The notes: generated by a model not told the origin, from the letters alone. A stretch of DNA of 64,000 bases from Dermanyssus gallinae (GCA_003439945.1 QVRM01001472.1:144439-208438); one strand, 5' to 3'. Positions 1-12,351 are shown, counted from the stretch's first letter. Made by a program: numbers and translations.

Positions 1-2840
1 CCAAAAACTGCGGGGACCTTTGATGTTCTCCATGTTCGCGCACTTTGAAACTGCAATATGATCTAAACACGTCCCCGACAAGGGTTCGGCTATGCGATCC
101 TCAACAAGGAAGAATTTCCTAGCAAAGAAAAACGACAGTTAGTCGTTATATAACGAAATCGATAGGAGGCGACGTTAGCATTTCCCATAAAGGTGCAAGG
201 TAAAGAGGTGCACTTCGGCAACAGTTCATCTCAAATATTGAATAGTGTGCTCGTATAAGTTACATGGTTAGAATGACACCCTATAATAGCCTTGGAGGCC
301 TGCTGGCTTTTTCAGTGCGTATAATACATACAGTCGGCACATTGCCACGTGGACTACATATAGACTCTACAGATGAAACACTTATAGACATTGACACTGT
401 CGCCAAGTTTCCTTGGGTCCCTATTTGCCGCAACGAATTTAAAGTTAACTGAGGTGAGTGGCACGCCCGACAACAACACTTGAGCCATGTTTTGCTAATC
501 ATAGTTGCATCAAAATGAGCTATCCTTCTTCCTCCTACAAAGCAAATAGCTAAAAACTTAAGTTTACCGGTTAGTTCTTGGTGTAGTTAGTTCTTTAGGC
601 CCGTATTTGAGTGGATGAATGCTCAAATAATAGATCAAAGCCTGACCTCATCCCGAAAATTGAGAAACTTAAAAATTTTGTTGATCTGTTTCCCATTGGT
701 GCTCCCATTGGTGGAGCTCATACTTATTGTCTATAAACTGTTTTCAGTAATGTTTTTAAGTAAGTGCGTCACACATGGCACCTCCTATTCTGTGTTGAGG
801 TGTACCGCTGTCGCCTCAGACAACTCAAACCCGTGTTACACTTCCAATAATGTTCCAACGTTTTTTTATTTATATTTATTTTACTCATATTGAGTTATTT
901 GCATATAACATGTGTAAAATATCAAAACTGTATTAAGGACAGTTATCCTGCAGATGTCGTTAAACCTTGTGAATATGACATCTGCTTGCAAATGCAGACG
1001 TATTTCTCGGTTCTGATTATTTGGCAGTGCCATAATATACAATGTATATCACTTACCGTATAAATAGTCTTTTGTTTTAGAGCTTTCGCTAAGTAGCGAC
1101 GTTTTGCCCAGCATTATTATGTGCGTTCGAGCCAAGTCAGACAATGTTCGCATTTGATATGTTGGGTTACATAGCATGCAGGGCGTCTAAATATACATTA
1201 CACCAATGAGCATCGACACCCTCCTTTCTTACGTACATCAGCGACAACAATTGTTCTTCTAACAATAACCGACGATATAACGAGAAATATGGTGATCATA
1301 GTAACAGAAATAAAACGGGCAGAAACGTACACACCGCAACCACGCAACAACAACAGCAAACAACGAAGGTAACGGCAGACGTAACAGAAATATTAGCGGC
1401 AGCATCAGCAGCAGCAACGCGAGCGTAACTGGGCAATACCAATAAAAACTACACCAATGTAAATGCGACCATACTGCAATAACGATGATAACAATCATAT
1501 GGCCCAACAACAAGAAGTCCAATATAGGCATTAGCAGTAGTAAGGATGCTACTTTTGGCTCGAGTTCGGTCACAACCTTTGGGACACTTGGCGGTGCGTA
1601 TACGGGCATCTATCTATTGTTTACAATGCATTGCCAGACGGACAGACGAACGAACGGACAGACATACATACAACTGTGCCATCGGAAAGCCGTCGAGAGA
1701 CCCGTCACGGTGCAAACGACCAAAGGCAGGCGGCCTCCAGGAGGGGATGTCGTTGACTATTCGAGGGGCGTATTTGGTAATGAAGGCACAGACCCCGAGA
1801 CTGTTGACTTGAACGGCCGTGGAACACGGGCGGGAGAGCTAGTGGGCGCCGAGGAGGTGGCGCCGTCCAAGGGCGGAGTCTCGAACGCAGCGGCAGCGGC
1901 GGTGGTCGCACCAAGGGTCGTGGTCTTGGAGGCTCCGCCCAACATTAGGTCATCGGTTGTGTGGGGATGGTCTCTCGGTGTTGTTGTTGTCAGCTCGGCA
2001 TCAGACGAGCTGAGGTGGAAAGGGAAGGCAGGCAAGCAGGCCCCGCGGATAAAAGACAAGGCCTCTGAAGTTTGTTCTTTCAGCTGGGACTGCACCAGCG
2101 ATGGCCGTAGTGGTGGTGGTGGTGGAAAAAACGGCGAGTACCCACGGCAGCGGCGAGTCTTTGGGAGGGCTTTTTACAGAGGTTTCTGATGTTGATGCGC
2201 CCTCTCTGGTGTTCGCAAAGCGTTTGGCTGGGTGGGGCATTGCTAGGAGGACGCGAGTATGTGCCTATGTGAGTGTATGTACACTCGTATATGTAAGTGC
2301 ACGTTGGCGCCGATGTATGTATATGGGCGTGCGTGTGAAGGGGCGCGTATTTGTGTGACATGCTCTCCCTCCCATCTCTCTCTCTCTCTCTTTATCTCTT
2401 GAGTGTCAGTCCTTACAACCCGCGGGAGCCTTCTGACGTTACTCCGGCAGAAAAACGAGAAGTGCCAGGCAGCAGAAAATCCTGAATCACAAAGAGATTC
2501 GGCAACGATCGTTTGGGAACGAACGAAACTCAAAGCTAGATTGTGTGAGAGAAAGAGCCTTAGTTGTTCACAGCTGCGTCACATGAACAGGCGAGCCCGA
2601 GGAGGAGAAGGAGGCGGCAGGCAAAGGGCAACGGGCACAGCTTGCCTAAGAGAGGATCCGCTAATGTGGGCGGATCAGCGCGCCGATCAGAGGAGGCAGG
2701 AGAGGGGAGTGGAGCTTTGAGCTTTAGGAGGCCTACGTTTCCTACAGATTTAGGCAGATAGATGTTGTGACAGATAGCCCTGTCGAGGCGTCGGTGGTAG
2801 ATTCCTTCCACCAAGCTTTCCACCGGCTTCCAGTGGGTAA
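1..2840. other. Upstream region without a recognisable gene
   Basis: No reading frame here resembles a known protein family. From about 1700 to 3100 the sequence is more GC- and CpG-rich than its surroundings and is open by chance on both strands. It contains short CAG/GGT-type trinucleotide runs and a (TC)n tract near 2372-2392. Its position several kilobases before the nuclear receptor would suit promoter-proximal or untranslated sequence, but that is inference only. Confidence 0.4.
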
Positions 2841-2846
2841 CGCAAA

Positions 2847-2885
2847 TATAAAAAGAGGCAGCCAGCCAGCAAGCCGACAGGTTCC
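2847..2885 (+). promoter_or_regulatory. Candidate TATA-type core promoter
   Basis: A TATAAAAAG match at 2847-2855 is followed by GC-rich sequence, which places a start site near 2877. It lies about 3.8 kb before the first coding exon of the nuclear receptor, whose ATG sits just after a splice acceptor at 6680, so a 5' non-coding exon must exist upstream. The link between this box and that exon is a guess; no initiator element is clear. Confidence 0.2.
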
Positions 2886-3484
2886 TGCCACCCACTGCCC
2901 TGTATATTTGTTCGTAGATGATACACGACCAATCTAGGCTTCGTCGTGCGATGCAAAGCCAGCTCGCCCGTCCTGCTTCAAGGCAGCACGACCGAGTAGC
3001 CATAAATGTAAGCGTACAGTTATGACAGGGGCAGCAGCACTCCATTGTGATGAGATCAAGCGTGTCTGTGCGGTCTGCCCGGTCAGCCAGAGCTTAGCTG
3101 ACATGAGGCGCAGAGTAGTTGGAGTCTACGTTCGTTTTGATTAAAGCTCGATAACTGAAGGACTCAAGCTCTACTGCCAGGGATTGGTGTGTCCGAAGCC
3201 GGTCGACAACAAGATCGTGCAAAAAGTACAGGCGGGGCGGGGCAAGACGGACCTGTTGTTAGACAGGGTAGGAAAGTCAGTAGACAATGCAAACAACAAA
3301 GCAAAGCAAGCTATCGTCTTGGGTGGTTTTCCAAGACATGTCTTGATCAATATGGATAACGATAGCAGTAACAATGTCGAGGACATTGCCGAGGTTACGT
3401 ACATTTGATCACGTTCTGACTTGTGGACGTACTTATAAGCTAGCTTGCAATGTCTGCTTCTGAAGCCAAGTATTACTTATCTCA

Positions 3485-3486
<2 letters not shown>

Positions 3487-3520
<34 letters not shown>
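3487..3520. repeat. (TA)n microsatellite
   Basis: Uninterrupted AT dinucleotides. This is the first of about thirty such tracts in the window. Other short ones lie near 5880, 7726, 8218, 8422, 10362, 15143, 16324, 23498, 27081, 28263, 28500, 56184, 59097 and 60768. All host-gene tracts are intronic or intergenic. Confidence 0.9.
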
Positions 3521-3521
<1 letters not shown>

Positions 3522-4030
3522 AATGGCGATGACCGTGGACTTGTCGTTGCTCTTGTTTCTAAAAAATGGTTTGTATTCATATCATTTATGTAATTTGTAT
3601 TTGTGTTATCATCATACAGTTGTGAGGTTTGAACGTGTCGCCACAATTAAAGCAAGTTTGCGTTATTTGACTGGCGAATTTTTTTTGACGAAAGCCAACT
3701 AAGAAAACATCAATAAAATACAGACATGATATCAGCGCCAACAACAACAACAGCAATTGGCGGTGGTGGCATCAACAATAGCACAAAAAGCGATTACAGT
3801 AACTACAATGCCCAATTGCCTGCTCCTCAGTCTTTCGGTGATTGGCGGCCAACACCTGCTGTCGCGATAATGAGGATGCTACTGCAACAACTCTTGGCCA
3901 ACAGCAGCTAGGATTCGCTACGCCTGGGGGGTACAGATGTAGCACTCCACTGCGCCCGTGCACTTTTGCAAATGTGCAAAGTGCCGACCGTGATGGTTAA
4001 ACTGGTGCCGACAGTGATGGTCAACAGTGT

Positions 4031-4650
4031 TTGGAGAGACCATTTACTTCTAGCCGTCGAATGCGGGCACTCCTAGTATTACACCAGGAAAAGCTGGCCA
4101 ATGGTCGGTTATTACACCTGGTCACGTCCCATAAAGCCATATTGTCGCACGCAGGTCATCAAAAGCGATCTCCCGGGTCCTTCATTCTTCTGTTTGCGTA
4201 TCAAAAACGTGAGCTGATTCCCTGCGCTTCCCCGTTAATATTCGCTACCTGGATGACGACGTTGTGGGCGTCCTCTACCTCTTGGCCGTACTTGATGACA
4301 TCCGCAAGATCATTGATTTAGCTGAGATTAGTAGCCTGTTGCTAAACCCGGCTAAATGCGAAGTATATGTTACAGCGCACAAAATAGTCGAGCCCTTAGA
4401 TCTAAAGAACAGTATTGAACTACTTCCTGACTGCCGCGTAGTGGACAGGATTGACCGGAAGCTGCTGGGTATACGTTTGTTGCCAGACGGCATTGCAAAA
4501 ACACTGACTGATCAGAAGGACAAACTAGACTTCGTCACAGGCAGGCTACCATAGTTAAGACCCCACTGCGGCCTGCGTCTCCTTAAATCCTCCCTTTCAG
4601 ACGCAAAGTTGGCACACTTACCCAGAGGTTGCAACTTGCATCGTCGGCCT
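4031..4650 (+). pseudogene. Decayed LINE reverse transcriptase fragment
   Basis: Two overlapping frames carry parts of a reverse transcriptase. A YLDDD catalytic-box-like motif lies near 4250. It is followed by a palm segment with LLLNPAKCEVYVTA near residues 25-40 of the 4264 frame, and then by a thumb-like stretch. Stop codons and a frame change near 4265 make it non-functional. The same family's downstream part (SLPKREGGLG, then a C-terminal domain) occurs at 55.0-55.6 kb on the other strand and its C-terminal domain again at 60.3-60.7 kb. The assignment to a single LINE family rests on recalled similarity of that C-terminal region. Confidence 0.5.
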
Positions 4651-4729
4651 CAAACGACAGAGGCCTTGTTATCCACAAATCAAAAAAGGGCCTGACCTAT
4701 TGCTCTGGAGCTTGCAGGATATTCGATTC

Positions 4730-5425
4730 CTGTGACAAAGCAAGCTTGTTATTTGGACGTGATCTTGGACACCGGGCTGAACCGGGGCAGCGCACATAGC
4801 CCTTATCTCTCGCAAGCTAGCTAGGGTTTCCCACAGCTTGCCTCGGATTCCTAGCCTCAGCAACAGACTTCCTAGCACTATATGCGTGCTCAGTCTAGGG
4901 AGACCTAGCTTTCCGGACGGCTCCTAACCGTCGGTCCATGCGCTCCGCCAAACGCATCATCTCACTGAGCGCCTATAGAGCTGTCAGCACGTACGCTCTA
5001 CTCGTACCAGCATGGTAGCTGCCCTGGGTTCTTCTGGAAAAAGAGCGCGCCGCTCGCCATCTTGACGGTTATCTAAACTTCGACCAAGCAATGGCAGCGA
5101 CCCTTGACGCGTAGGCGCAGGAATAAGCCACGTACGCTCGGACGCTTGGCCGGCATTCTGGACCCGCATCCTTATCCCAGACCTTCGCCTTTGGTTGGAC
5201 GCCGCAGAGGCCCTCTCCTATTACGTCACGCAGGTCTTTACGGGGCACGGACAATTTCAGACTTACATGCTCCGTATTAGCAAATTGACCGCCAATGTAT
5301 GCGTGCTTTGCGCCTCTGATACTGTCGACGACGCCGGACACACGGTCTCTACCTGCACCGCACTTGCTACGTCACGTCCGTCTACATTCTCCGCCCAAGT
5401 CTACCAGACAAAAAATACGTAACCA
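4730..5425 (+). pseudogene. R1-clade LINE 3' end fragment, broken
   Basis: Discontinuous frames match the region after the reverse transcriptase in R1-clade LINEs. A CYLDVILDTG-like segment near 4745 is followed by the stretch FTGHGQFQTYMLRI near 5235-5276 and a CVLCAS...H...C zinc-knuckle-like segment. The R1 element at 20.0-23.2 kb has the same FQTYM and CALC motifs near 22.65-22.73 kb. Several stops and frameshifts are present, so this is a relic. Confidence 0.5.
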
Positions 5426-5871
5426 TATATGCATATATATGTACATCTCAGATAACTGGAGCCAATAGGAATTCTGGCTTGTATACGAGTATTTATGTGA
5501 GGCAACACATATACAGGAGATTACTGGCTAAACGGATACTGAGAGAAAAAGCCAATCTTGGAACACTACGGCTTTGTCGATCCTTTGGACAGTGAGAAGA
5601 CGGCTCTGGTTGCAGAGGACCGGGTTTACAGGTTAATGGACAAAGCGTTGGGGACTCGGAGGTGATCTCTTGATTCGATTGGAACTCTCAGTCCGTAGTG
5701 CTATTGAATGAAGATCCGGACTGACAAGGTGTGAAGCTTAAGTAAGAGGTGCGTTTAGTGGGTACGGAACTTGACGGTACAAAATGCAGCCGTCGGAGCC
5801 GGGTCTCACACTCCGCGGGTAGGCTGCAATGTCATGCTCGTTGCGCAAAAGCATCCACCATCCTCCACATA

Positions 5872-5904
<33 letters not shown>

Positions 5905-6669
5905 TACGCTGTAAAATAGGCAAATTACAAATTGTGCGATCGCAACAGAATGAGCACGTACGAGCGTGTTCCAACGTTAGTTTAACCGTTGCATTTCGCA
6001 AAGCAGTTTGCAAAAATAATTCTGCAGGTACCTCATTTCACATCTTCAATACATTATAAACAATTGCGCTCATAACACATTCAGTAAAATGCGAATTGAT
6101 GGGGATACTCTTAGTACCACGTTGATGGGGGCTCATATCGTGATATATATCATGATAATGACCCAAAGTCGTTCCATCCCAGACTGGGGAGGAGGGACTT
6201 AGGGGCCTCCAGATATATACGAACCGCTAGCATAAGCCGCTAGCATCACCCCTCCATTAGCCGAATAGAAGGAAATTCATAACATAGGGGAACAGGGCGG
6301 ACGGGAGGGCGGCTTACAGTAATCATATCACACACCGAACCACCATCAATTTAATCCCAACATGTCTTCCATTGAACGCGAATGTTTCTCAATAAAGTTT
6401 TGTTTGATTAATGCTTACGAAGATATTCACAGCAAAGATCGATAAATACCGAGATCACCGGTACCTCAATATGCGGCAACTCTGCAGTGGTGGCCTGCCA
6501 CAGCAAAGAGATCTGCTGCGTTTCCATACCGTTTGTTGTGCTCTCAATCACTGTGGCGTGCTTCTCAAACGTGCTAACACTAGCGTGAATTTCTGCGTGC
6601 GTTTAAGTCTCATCGGTGCTGCGTTTGCATATCTAACTTCTGTCGATTCCTCGATCTCTGTGTACACTG

Positions 6670-6694
6670 TTCACTTTCAGAGCACTCGGCCGAT
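6670..6694 (+). promoter_or_regulatory. Splice acceptor and start context of the nuclear receptor
   Basis: A pyrimidine-rich stretch ends in ttcactttcag at 6680. Fourteen bases of 5' untranslated sequence follow before the ATG at 6695. The 5' leader is therefore split by an intron, and the true promoter lies further upstream. Confidence 0.65.
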
Positions 6695-6944
6695 ATGGAG
6701 CTGTCGAGTTTGTGCAAAGACGAGCCGCGAGAACCGCCGTCGCCGCTTGGGGCGGACCCGTTCGCCGCTGCCCATCAGTACATATCCGTGCAGAGCTACT
6801 GCGCTGAACTCTACGACAATCAGAGCCTGAAGCTGACCAGCGACAACCTTAAGTCGTTCGAAGGTCGCGGGCGGGGCAAAGAACGACTCAATGGATTGCT
6901 GGTCTGCGTCGTCTGCGGCGACACGTCCTCGGGCAAACATTACG
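6695..6944 (+). CDS. Hr51: Nuclear receptor exon 1: N-terminus and start of zinc finger 1
   Basis: The exon encodes 83 residues plus one base. An acidic/proline N-terminal segment is followed by [14 protein letters not shown]. The donor G|GTTAGT leaves phase 1, which the next exon completes to glycine. The ATG follows CCGAT in an acceptable arthropod context, and the acceptor lies 14 bases before it. Confidence 0.9.
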
Positions 6945-7719
6945 GTTAGTGACTAGTAGACTAAAGGACATACGTTAGCTTCGTAGCAGCGTTCTTAGCA
7001 TTTGTGATGTGTTCGTTGTTCGTACGTCTAGGGCAGCATACGCCTAGTTGCAGAGCCTTCTCAAATTTGGCTGAGGCAAACAATGCAGAAGGCAGAGCTT
7101 CCCTATCGGAACCACTACAACATCATAGCTATAGAAAAGATCTATCGGAGCTGCAACTAAAGGTATAGAGAATCCCCGCTATAACAAAAGTTGTACTGAG
7201 TACAGCATATATAGGTGTGTCGCGACGTAATTCTAGATAAAGCGACACGCGATACTGGACAATGCGTTGACCGGACTTTTATGTTCGATCATGAAACTTA
7301 TATATATCGGCCATTCGCTTCTTTTACAGGAAAGCCAGTGCGTCATTCAGATGTCTAAGTCTTCTCCGCGCAGGCATTAAAGCCTCTCTAAATGTGCCGT
7401 TCCTAAACTCAAGTAACGCACAAACGGACGCTTTCATGATATAGTTAAAGGCCGAGATTATGGCAAGGGATGCCTTAGAGCCATTTACTGGCTCCGCTTT
7501 AAGCCACTGCCAGCAGTTTTGTTTACCTTGGTTAGCACTCCAAAAAGCATCTGCGTGTAGGTCGATGTTTTTACGATGAAGCCGTCTTAACTCCTCTGGC
7601 AAGGTGCCTGTCCTCTGCGGACAGTGCGCTCACGACTTCTTCGAATCTCGTGTCCGCGGATGTCCAAGCCCCCGAATCTGACACGGTCTGACACGGGACG
7701 AATTATGTATATACTTAAA

Positions 7720-7758
<39 letters not shown>

Positions 7759-10354
7759 CACTCTCTTAATCTCACAACAGGTGGTTTATAATTTTTACGC
7801 AAGTCGTTGGTTTGCTATTGGTTACTTACCATAGCTTTAATGGTAGAATTCAATTTTGCGTACAATAATGCTTGCTTACGGTCGCTGTATATTGCACATT
7901 GTTTGAAAAAGGTATCCTCGCATGTAATGGCTGTTCGGGCTTCTTCAAAAGATCGGTGCGTCGCAAGCTGATCTACCGCTGTCAGGCTGGCACAGGCCGC
8001 TGCGTCATTGACAAGGCTCACCGCAACCAGTGTCAGGCGTGTCGGCTTAAAAAGTGCTTACAGATGGGCATGAACAAAGATGGTGGGTATCGCACGTTGT
8101 TGAATGTTGATATTCACTAAAACCGTTGAAAAACAACACTATAAATAAGCGTCATAGCCAAAAGAAAAAAGGCGTAGGCATAAGCGATGAAGCCCACAAG
8201 CGTTGGATTTCATTATAAATATATATATATATATATATAAGGAAAAGCACAGCTTAATGTTAATCATTATTGCTAGAGGCACCTTGCTTATGTGTACTGT
8301 GCAATCAGCAATGTCTTGTCACTAACGTTTTTGTATACGCAGGCAGGGCAGGTAAAAAAACTAGTCAGGCTGCCTATATAGGGAACGGGCTCCTATAATG
8401 GGCCTACAGTGACAGACGTATCTATATATATATATATATATATAGTTTTTACACCGATGAGTGTAATTACAAGCTTTCCGGTTACGTGAAACGACAAAAC
8501 AAAAATGTGTACGAGAGCTGGTTACTAGAGCAGGAGCAGGGGGCCAATAACCGCGAGTGCAGTAAATCACCACGCGCGTATGCTCGGCAACGTATTCACA
8601 TCACTGACATAATCATGCCGTCAGCGTGATTTGAATTAAATTTCTCAGAACACTATTTGCCAGTTGGTAGACGTAAGCCATACTAACACGCGACAGACAT
8701 ACAGACAGTCTAGGTCAACGTAGCTCGGTCAGGTCTAACTAATTCGACATGCGTCAATGCGACTCGTGGCGTGCAGCGGTCCAGAACGAGCGTCAGCCGC
8801 GAAACACGGCAACGATCCGCCCGCAGGACGTCCTCAACTCGTCGGCGATGTCAGTGTCTTCGTCGGACCAGATCGTCAACCTGAACACGGCCGTGGGCAT
8901 CTGTCCACCGGAGCTCGCTCACCTCAAGTTCGCTTCGTGTCAGTCGCCAAAAAGCCCGCCGACGGCATTGTCCCTCTGCCACGGCACCTCACAGGATCAT
9001 CCGGCCGCCGCTTCACTGGCCTCCATGACGAACTCAAGGAACACCAGCAATACTAGTAGTAGTAGTAGTAGTAATAGTAGCAGCAGCAGCAACATCAGCA
9101 ACAACCACAACAACAACGGCAACAACCACAACCACAACAACAATAGCCGCAGCCACAACCACAACAACAGCAGCAACGGCGTTCACAGCAGCAGCGTCAA
9201 CAGCAGCTCCAGCGGGGGTGGTGGCGCGAATAGCCTCAGCCTGAACAGTCACGCTAACGACGAACAGAATAGCCAGCACAGCAATAAAGGTTGGTGAGCG
9301 GATCGCACTTTTCTCGATGATCCTACTATCGATTGATCATAATTAGGCATCCGAGACGAATCCGAGACATACAGACATCAGACAAACATCACAATTCCAC
9401 TTAAATCGGAAGCAAATTTGGCTGGTCCTACCAAACGTCTCCATTTGCATGAGTATTGAGCATTTATTTGTATACGTTACGTTTTAGGCACACCTTAGTG
9501 AGCTCAACCATGCCTAGTCTTTTCTTACGTTTTCTAAGGGTGTTCCTGGTAAATCATCAGGTCAGCCATACTGCTCATTTTGGCACTATTTTGTTAATGG
9601 CGTTCGGTCTTAGCGCTTCGCGACCATTCGCGTGACATATCGCGTTGACTTATTCCGAATGGAAACATTATGAATCTTATTTGGTGATATAATTATTGCA
9701 TAAAAGCATTTCTCTCTCTCAATTGTGTCTGCTTCTGAGCTTAGTCCTATAGAAGCTTTGTGTTCCTGCGTAGTTCGGATTCGACAAGTCGAGAGTCTTT
9801 TGACCTGAACTAACGTTATCTAGGGTCTAAACTAAGAAAAAACTAAACTAATCTTATGTACCGTCTACTTGTGATCGTTAATGCGTCGTAGACGATCATG
9901 ACGGTAGCGGGACCTCATCAAAAGACTGCGGGTCACCGATGCCCGCCGGCTCACCCAGTTCATCACGACCCACCTCGTCTTCTCCTGGAGGTCATGCAGG
10001 ATTGACGTCCTCGAGTTTGTCGAGCTTACCGCTATTGCTTCGGAATGGGAGGCCCGATCGGCGGCTCAGGTCACTCCATGAACTCCATGGCGTCACCATT
10101 CATGTACCCGACAAGCCATGAGAGCATCTACGAAACTTCGGCCCGCCTACTCTTTATGGCTATTAAGTGGGCGAGGAACCTTCCTTCGTTCGCCAACCTT
10201 CCATTCCGAGATCAGGTCAGACAAATTAGCCCAAAATAAATTATTGTAAGGATGGATTGTTGAACTCACTCACACAGATATCATCAGCTCTATAGCGCTT
10301 GACGACCTTTTATTGAATACTAAAAAAAGCGAATACGGTCTCTCTCTCTCTCTC

Positions 10355-10393
<39 letters not shown>

Positions 10394-11978
10394 ATCATGT
10401 AACTAATTAGATGAACCGCATCGTAGTGATGAGATCAATGATCTATGTTTCAGGTTATACTTCTAGAGGAGACGTGGTCAGAACTGTTTCTGCTATGCGC
10501 CGTGCAATGGTGCCTACCACTGGATACGTCCTCGGCTTCATCGCCGTCTGCCGGCGTTCATCCACTGTTCGATGTCAACGAACACCTCGCTAACTCGTCG
10601 ACTCTTAAGAGCAACTTGCAGTTGCTCAACGCCGTACGTCAACTTCAGGAGATCCTTTGCAAGTTTCGCTCAGTGTGCGTTGACCCGGCAGAGTTTGCCT
10701 GTCTCAAAGCCATCATCCTCTTTCGCGCAGATGCCCGCGGCTTGAAGGTACGTCTAAAGTATGCAGCAACTTGACCGGTGTGCGTCAAATGTACGAAGTC
10801 GTACAAATCGTAGAGAGTTGCCCCACATTTTTTAGAAGGTAACGATCCTCCGTCGCCTACGGGCTTGGAACCGCCGTGAGGCATAACATCAATGCACCGA
10901 GGGCCGGACATGTTGAGATATCTAGGGTATCCCAAACAGTCCTTGTGAATTTTATTTTATATACACTAAATGTGTGAATAAATTGAATTTGTGTGGATCT
11001 ATAAACAGTCCTTGTGGCAGCATGGCCGCTGACTCTCAGCGTTATATACTTTATCTTATTCTCAATGCGCATTTCTCAAAGAAAATTCGGCCACCATCGG
11101 GGATCAAACCGGCGGTAACCTGGTAGATGACAACCATGACTAGCAAACTAGTCCCCTAGACCACGTCGCCACAGAGAGTTGCCCCGGAATCAAATACTAT
11201 GCACGCTTACCCACCTATCTACAACCTGCTGCAACAACTATTGCACTATGCAGAGTCTTCCAGCCAGTCCCCATTTTCTTCTAAAGGGCTAATTGGCACT
11301 ATTTCAGCTATATTGGCTTTGCGATCTGATGGCCTAACACTGATGCTCTAAACTGTAAGCAGGTTTGAGACTTAAATGTACTTCTTGCCTATGCGTTGCC
11401 TAGACCCGGGCCTTTAAAATGCAGATGTAGTAGTCTATCTAAAAACATTGTTGACTACCTGGAAACATCGTTAACGACCTAAAAAGTTTTCATATAGAAA
11501 TCATCTATTCACGTTCGCACGTTGATACACACAATATTGGATATGAATTGTATAAATAAAGAACATTTTTCATTCAAGTTGTTGTTGTTGTTATTGTTGT
11601 TGTTGTTCTTTGCTGCTGCTGTTGTTGTTTTGACCATGTTGTCATTCCTGCCGTTATGATCGCTCGCTTCGATAAGATGGCGGCGTTTCTAACCTGAAAC
11701 TCTTCTACCTCCGTTGTGTGCTGCTGCTGTGTTGTGTTGCGTTTGGTCGTCCGCAGGACTGCCATCATGTCGAGGCGCTACAGGACCAGGCTCAATTGAT
11801 GCTTCAGCAGCACGTCCGCACTCAGCACGCCGCCCATCCGGTGCGCTTCGGCCGGCTGCTGCTAATGCTGCCGTCTCTGAGGGTCGTCGCGTCGGACAAA
11901 ATCGAGTCACTCTTTTTCCACAAAATCATCGGGTCAACACCTATGGAGAAGCTTCTCTGTGATATGTTCAAGTGCTAG
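6695..11978 (+). CDS. Hr51: NR2E3/Hr51-like nuclear receptor (six coding exons)
   Basis: The exons are 6695-6944, 7912-8082, 8777-9289, 9892-10215 (or 10025-10215), 10454-10747 and 11757-11978. The product is a ligand-type transcription factor of the NR2E group, counterpart of Drosophila Hr51/unfulfilled, nematode FAX-1 and vertebrate PNR, which act in neuron and photoreceptor identity. The two-finger DNA-binding domain is split over exons 1 and 2 ([14 protein letters not shown], then [14 protein letters not shown] with its P-box). The sequence after the second finger ([17 protein letters not shown]) is characteristic of this group. The ligand-binding domain starts in exon 4 ([18 protein letters not shown]) and ends with the AF-2 helix [11 protein letters not shown] before TAG. 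Joining exon 4 at 10025 gives a continuous frame of 546 codons plus stop; joining at 9892 leaves a one-base frame offset inside exon 4. Confidence 0.92.
7912..8082 (+). CDS. Hr51: Nuclear receptor exon 2: rest of the DNA-binding domain
   Basis: The exon starts after aaaaag and reads [15 protein letters not shown], then [15 protein letters not shown] and [18 protein letters not shown]. It holds the P-box, D-box and second finger, and all zinc cysteines are present. The donor GAT G|GTGGGT is phase 1. Confidence 0.95.
8777..9289 (+). CDS. Hr51: Nuclear receptor exon 3: hinge with Ser/Asn/His repeats
   Basis: It begins [16 protein letters not shown], the T/A-box extension typical of Hr51/PNR. 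About 60 residues of serine, asparagine and histidine runs encoded by AGY/AAC/CAC repeats occupy 9040-9230. A stronger-looking donor (GTGAGC) lies at 9294, but it would open a stop in the following exon, so 9289 (phase 1) is preferred. Confidence 0.85.
9892..10215 (+). CDS. Hr51: Nuclear receptor exon 4: hinge end and start of ligand-binding domain
   Basis: From an acceptor at 9891 a Ser/Pro-rich frame runs ([16 protein letters not shown]...) in phase with exon 3. The conserved part ([14 protein letters not shown], then [18 protein letters not shown]) lies one base out of that frame from about 10030. Either a base is missing near 10003-10045, or a second acceptor at 10023-10024 (gtcgag) is used. 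The second acceptor gives an uninterrupted frame and removes 133 bases of hinge. The exon ends FRDQ|GTCAGA, phase 0. Confidence 0.75.
10454..10747 (+). CDS. Hr51: Nuclear receptor exon 5: ligand-binding domain core
   Basis: It starts [19 protein letters not shown], the helix 4-5 signature of NR2 receptors, and ends [14 protein letters not shown] in phase 0. All 98 codons are open, and both splice sites are canonical. Confidence 0.93.
10825..11172 (-). mobile_element. tRNA-derived SINE in nuclear receptor intron 5
   Basis: A 13-base direct repeat, AGAGAGTTGCCCC, flanks it at 10812-10824 and 11173-11185, as expected of a target-site duplication. On the minus strand the 5' end reads like a tRNA: box A TGGTCTAGGGG, box B GGTTTGATCCC. 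The 3' end is A-rich (minus-strand reading of acattttttag at 10825-10835). The promoter-bearing head is 11085-11172. It resembles none of the other SINE copies in this window closely, so it is a separate family. Confidence 0.75.
11757..11978 (+). CDS. Hr51: Nuclear receptor exon 6: helices 9-12 and stop
   Basis: It starts after ccgcag with [13 protein letters not shown], runs through [15 protein letters not shown] and ends with the AF-2 segment [11 protein letters not shown] and TAG. The downstream CAG/CAA-rich stretch (about 12000-12060) is probably 3' untranslated. Confidence 0.93.
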   Translation, partial: DCHHVEALQDQAQLMLQQHVRTQHAAHPVRFGRLLLMLPSLRVVASDKIESLFFHKIIGSTPMEKLLCDMFKC

Positions 11979-12294
11979 TCACGTCGCGTCACGTCGGCTT
12001 GACACGAACGGCAGCCACAGCCGCAGCAGCAGCATCAGCACCAGCAACAGCAACAACAACGACGCCGATGGCATTGGCTATGAACACTAGAGGGTGGCTT
12101 GCTTACTTACCCTCCGGCGCTATCGACACAATCGACAGCCTTGAACGGCCACAATTCGAATCTTTTCGACTCGCGACCAATTATCACCACCGCCACAGAT
12201 TATCGCCAGCTAAAATCATCACGCACGCAGCATCGCCACTTCATGAATTGTAACGCCAGCTACCTAACATTCTTGTTTATATATGTATGTATAG

Positions 12295-12302
12295 TATATA
12301 TA

Positions 12303-12351
<49 letters not shown>

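Noticed and set aside
1485..2189. 234-codon open frame on the plus strand
   Set aside because: Composition follows GC-rich and GGT/GTC simple repeats, overlapping frames are open on the other strand, and no domain or splice logic is visible.
9034..9279. Ala/Val-rich frame on the minus strand
   Set aside because: It is the antisense of the Ser/Asn/His repeat in nuclear receptor exon 3.
11085..11172. tRNA gene on the minus strand
   Set aside because: Promoter boxes are present, but it is the head of a longer inserted element with an A-rich tail and flanking duplication, so it is a SINE.
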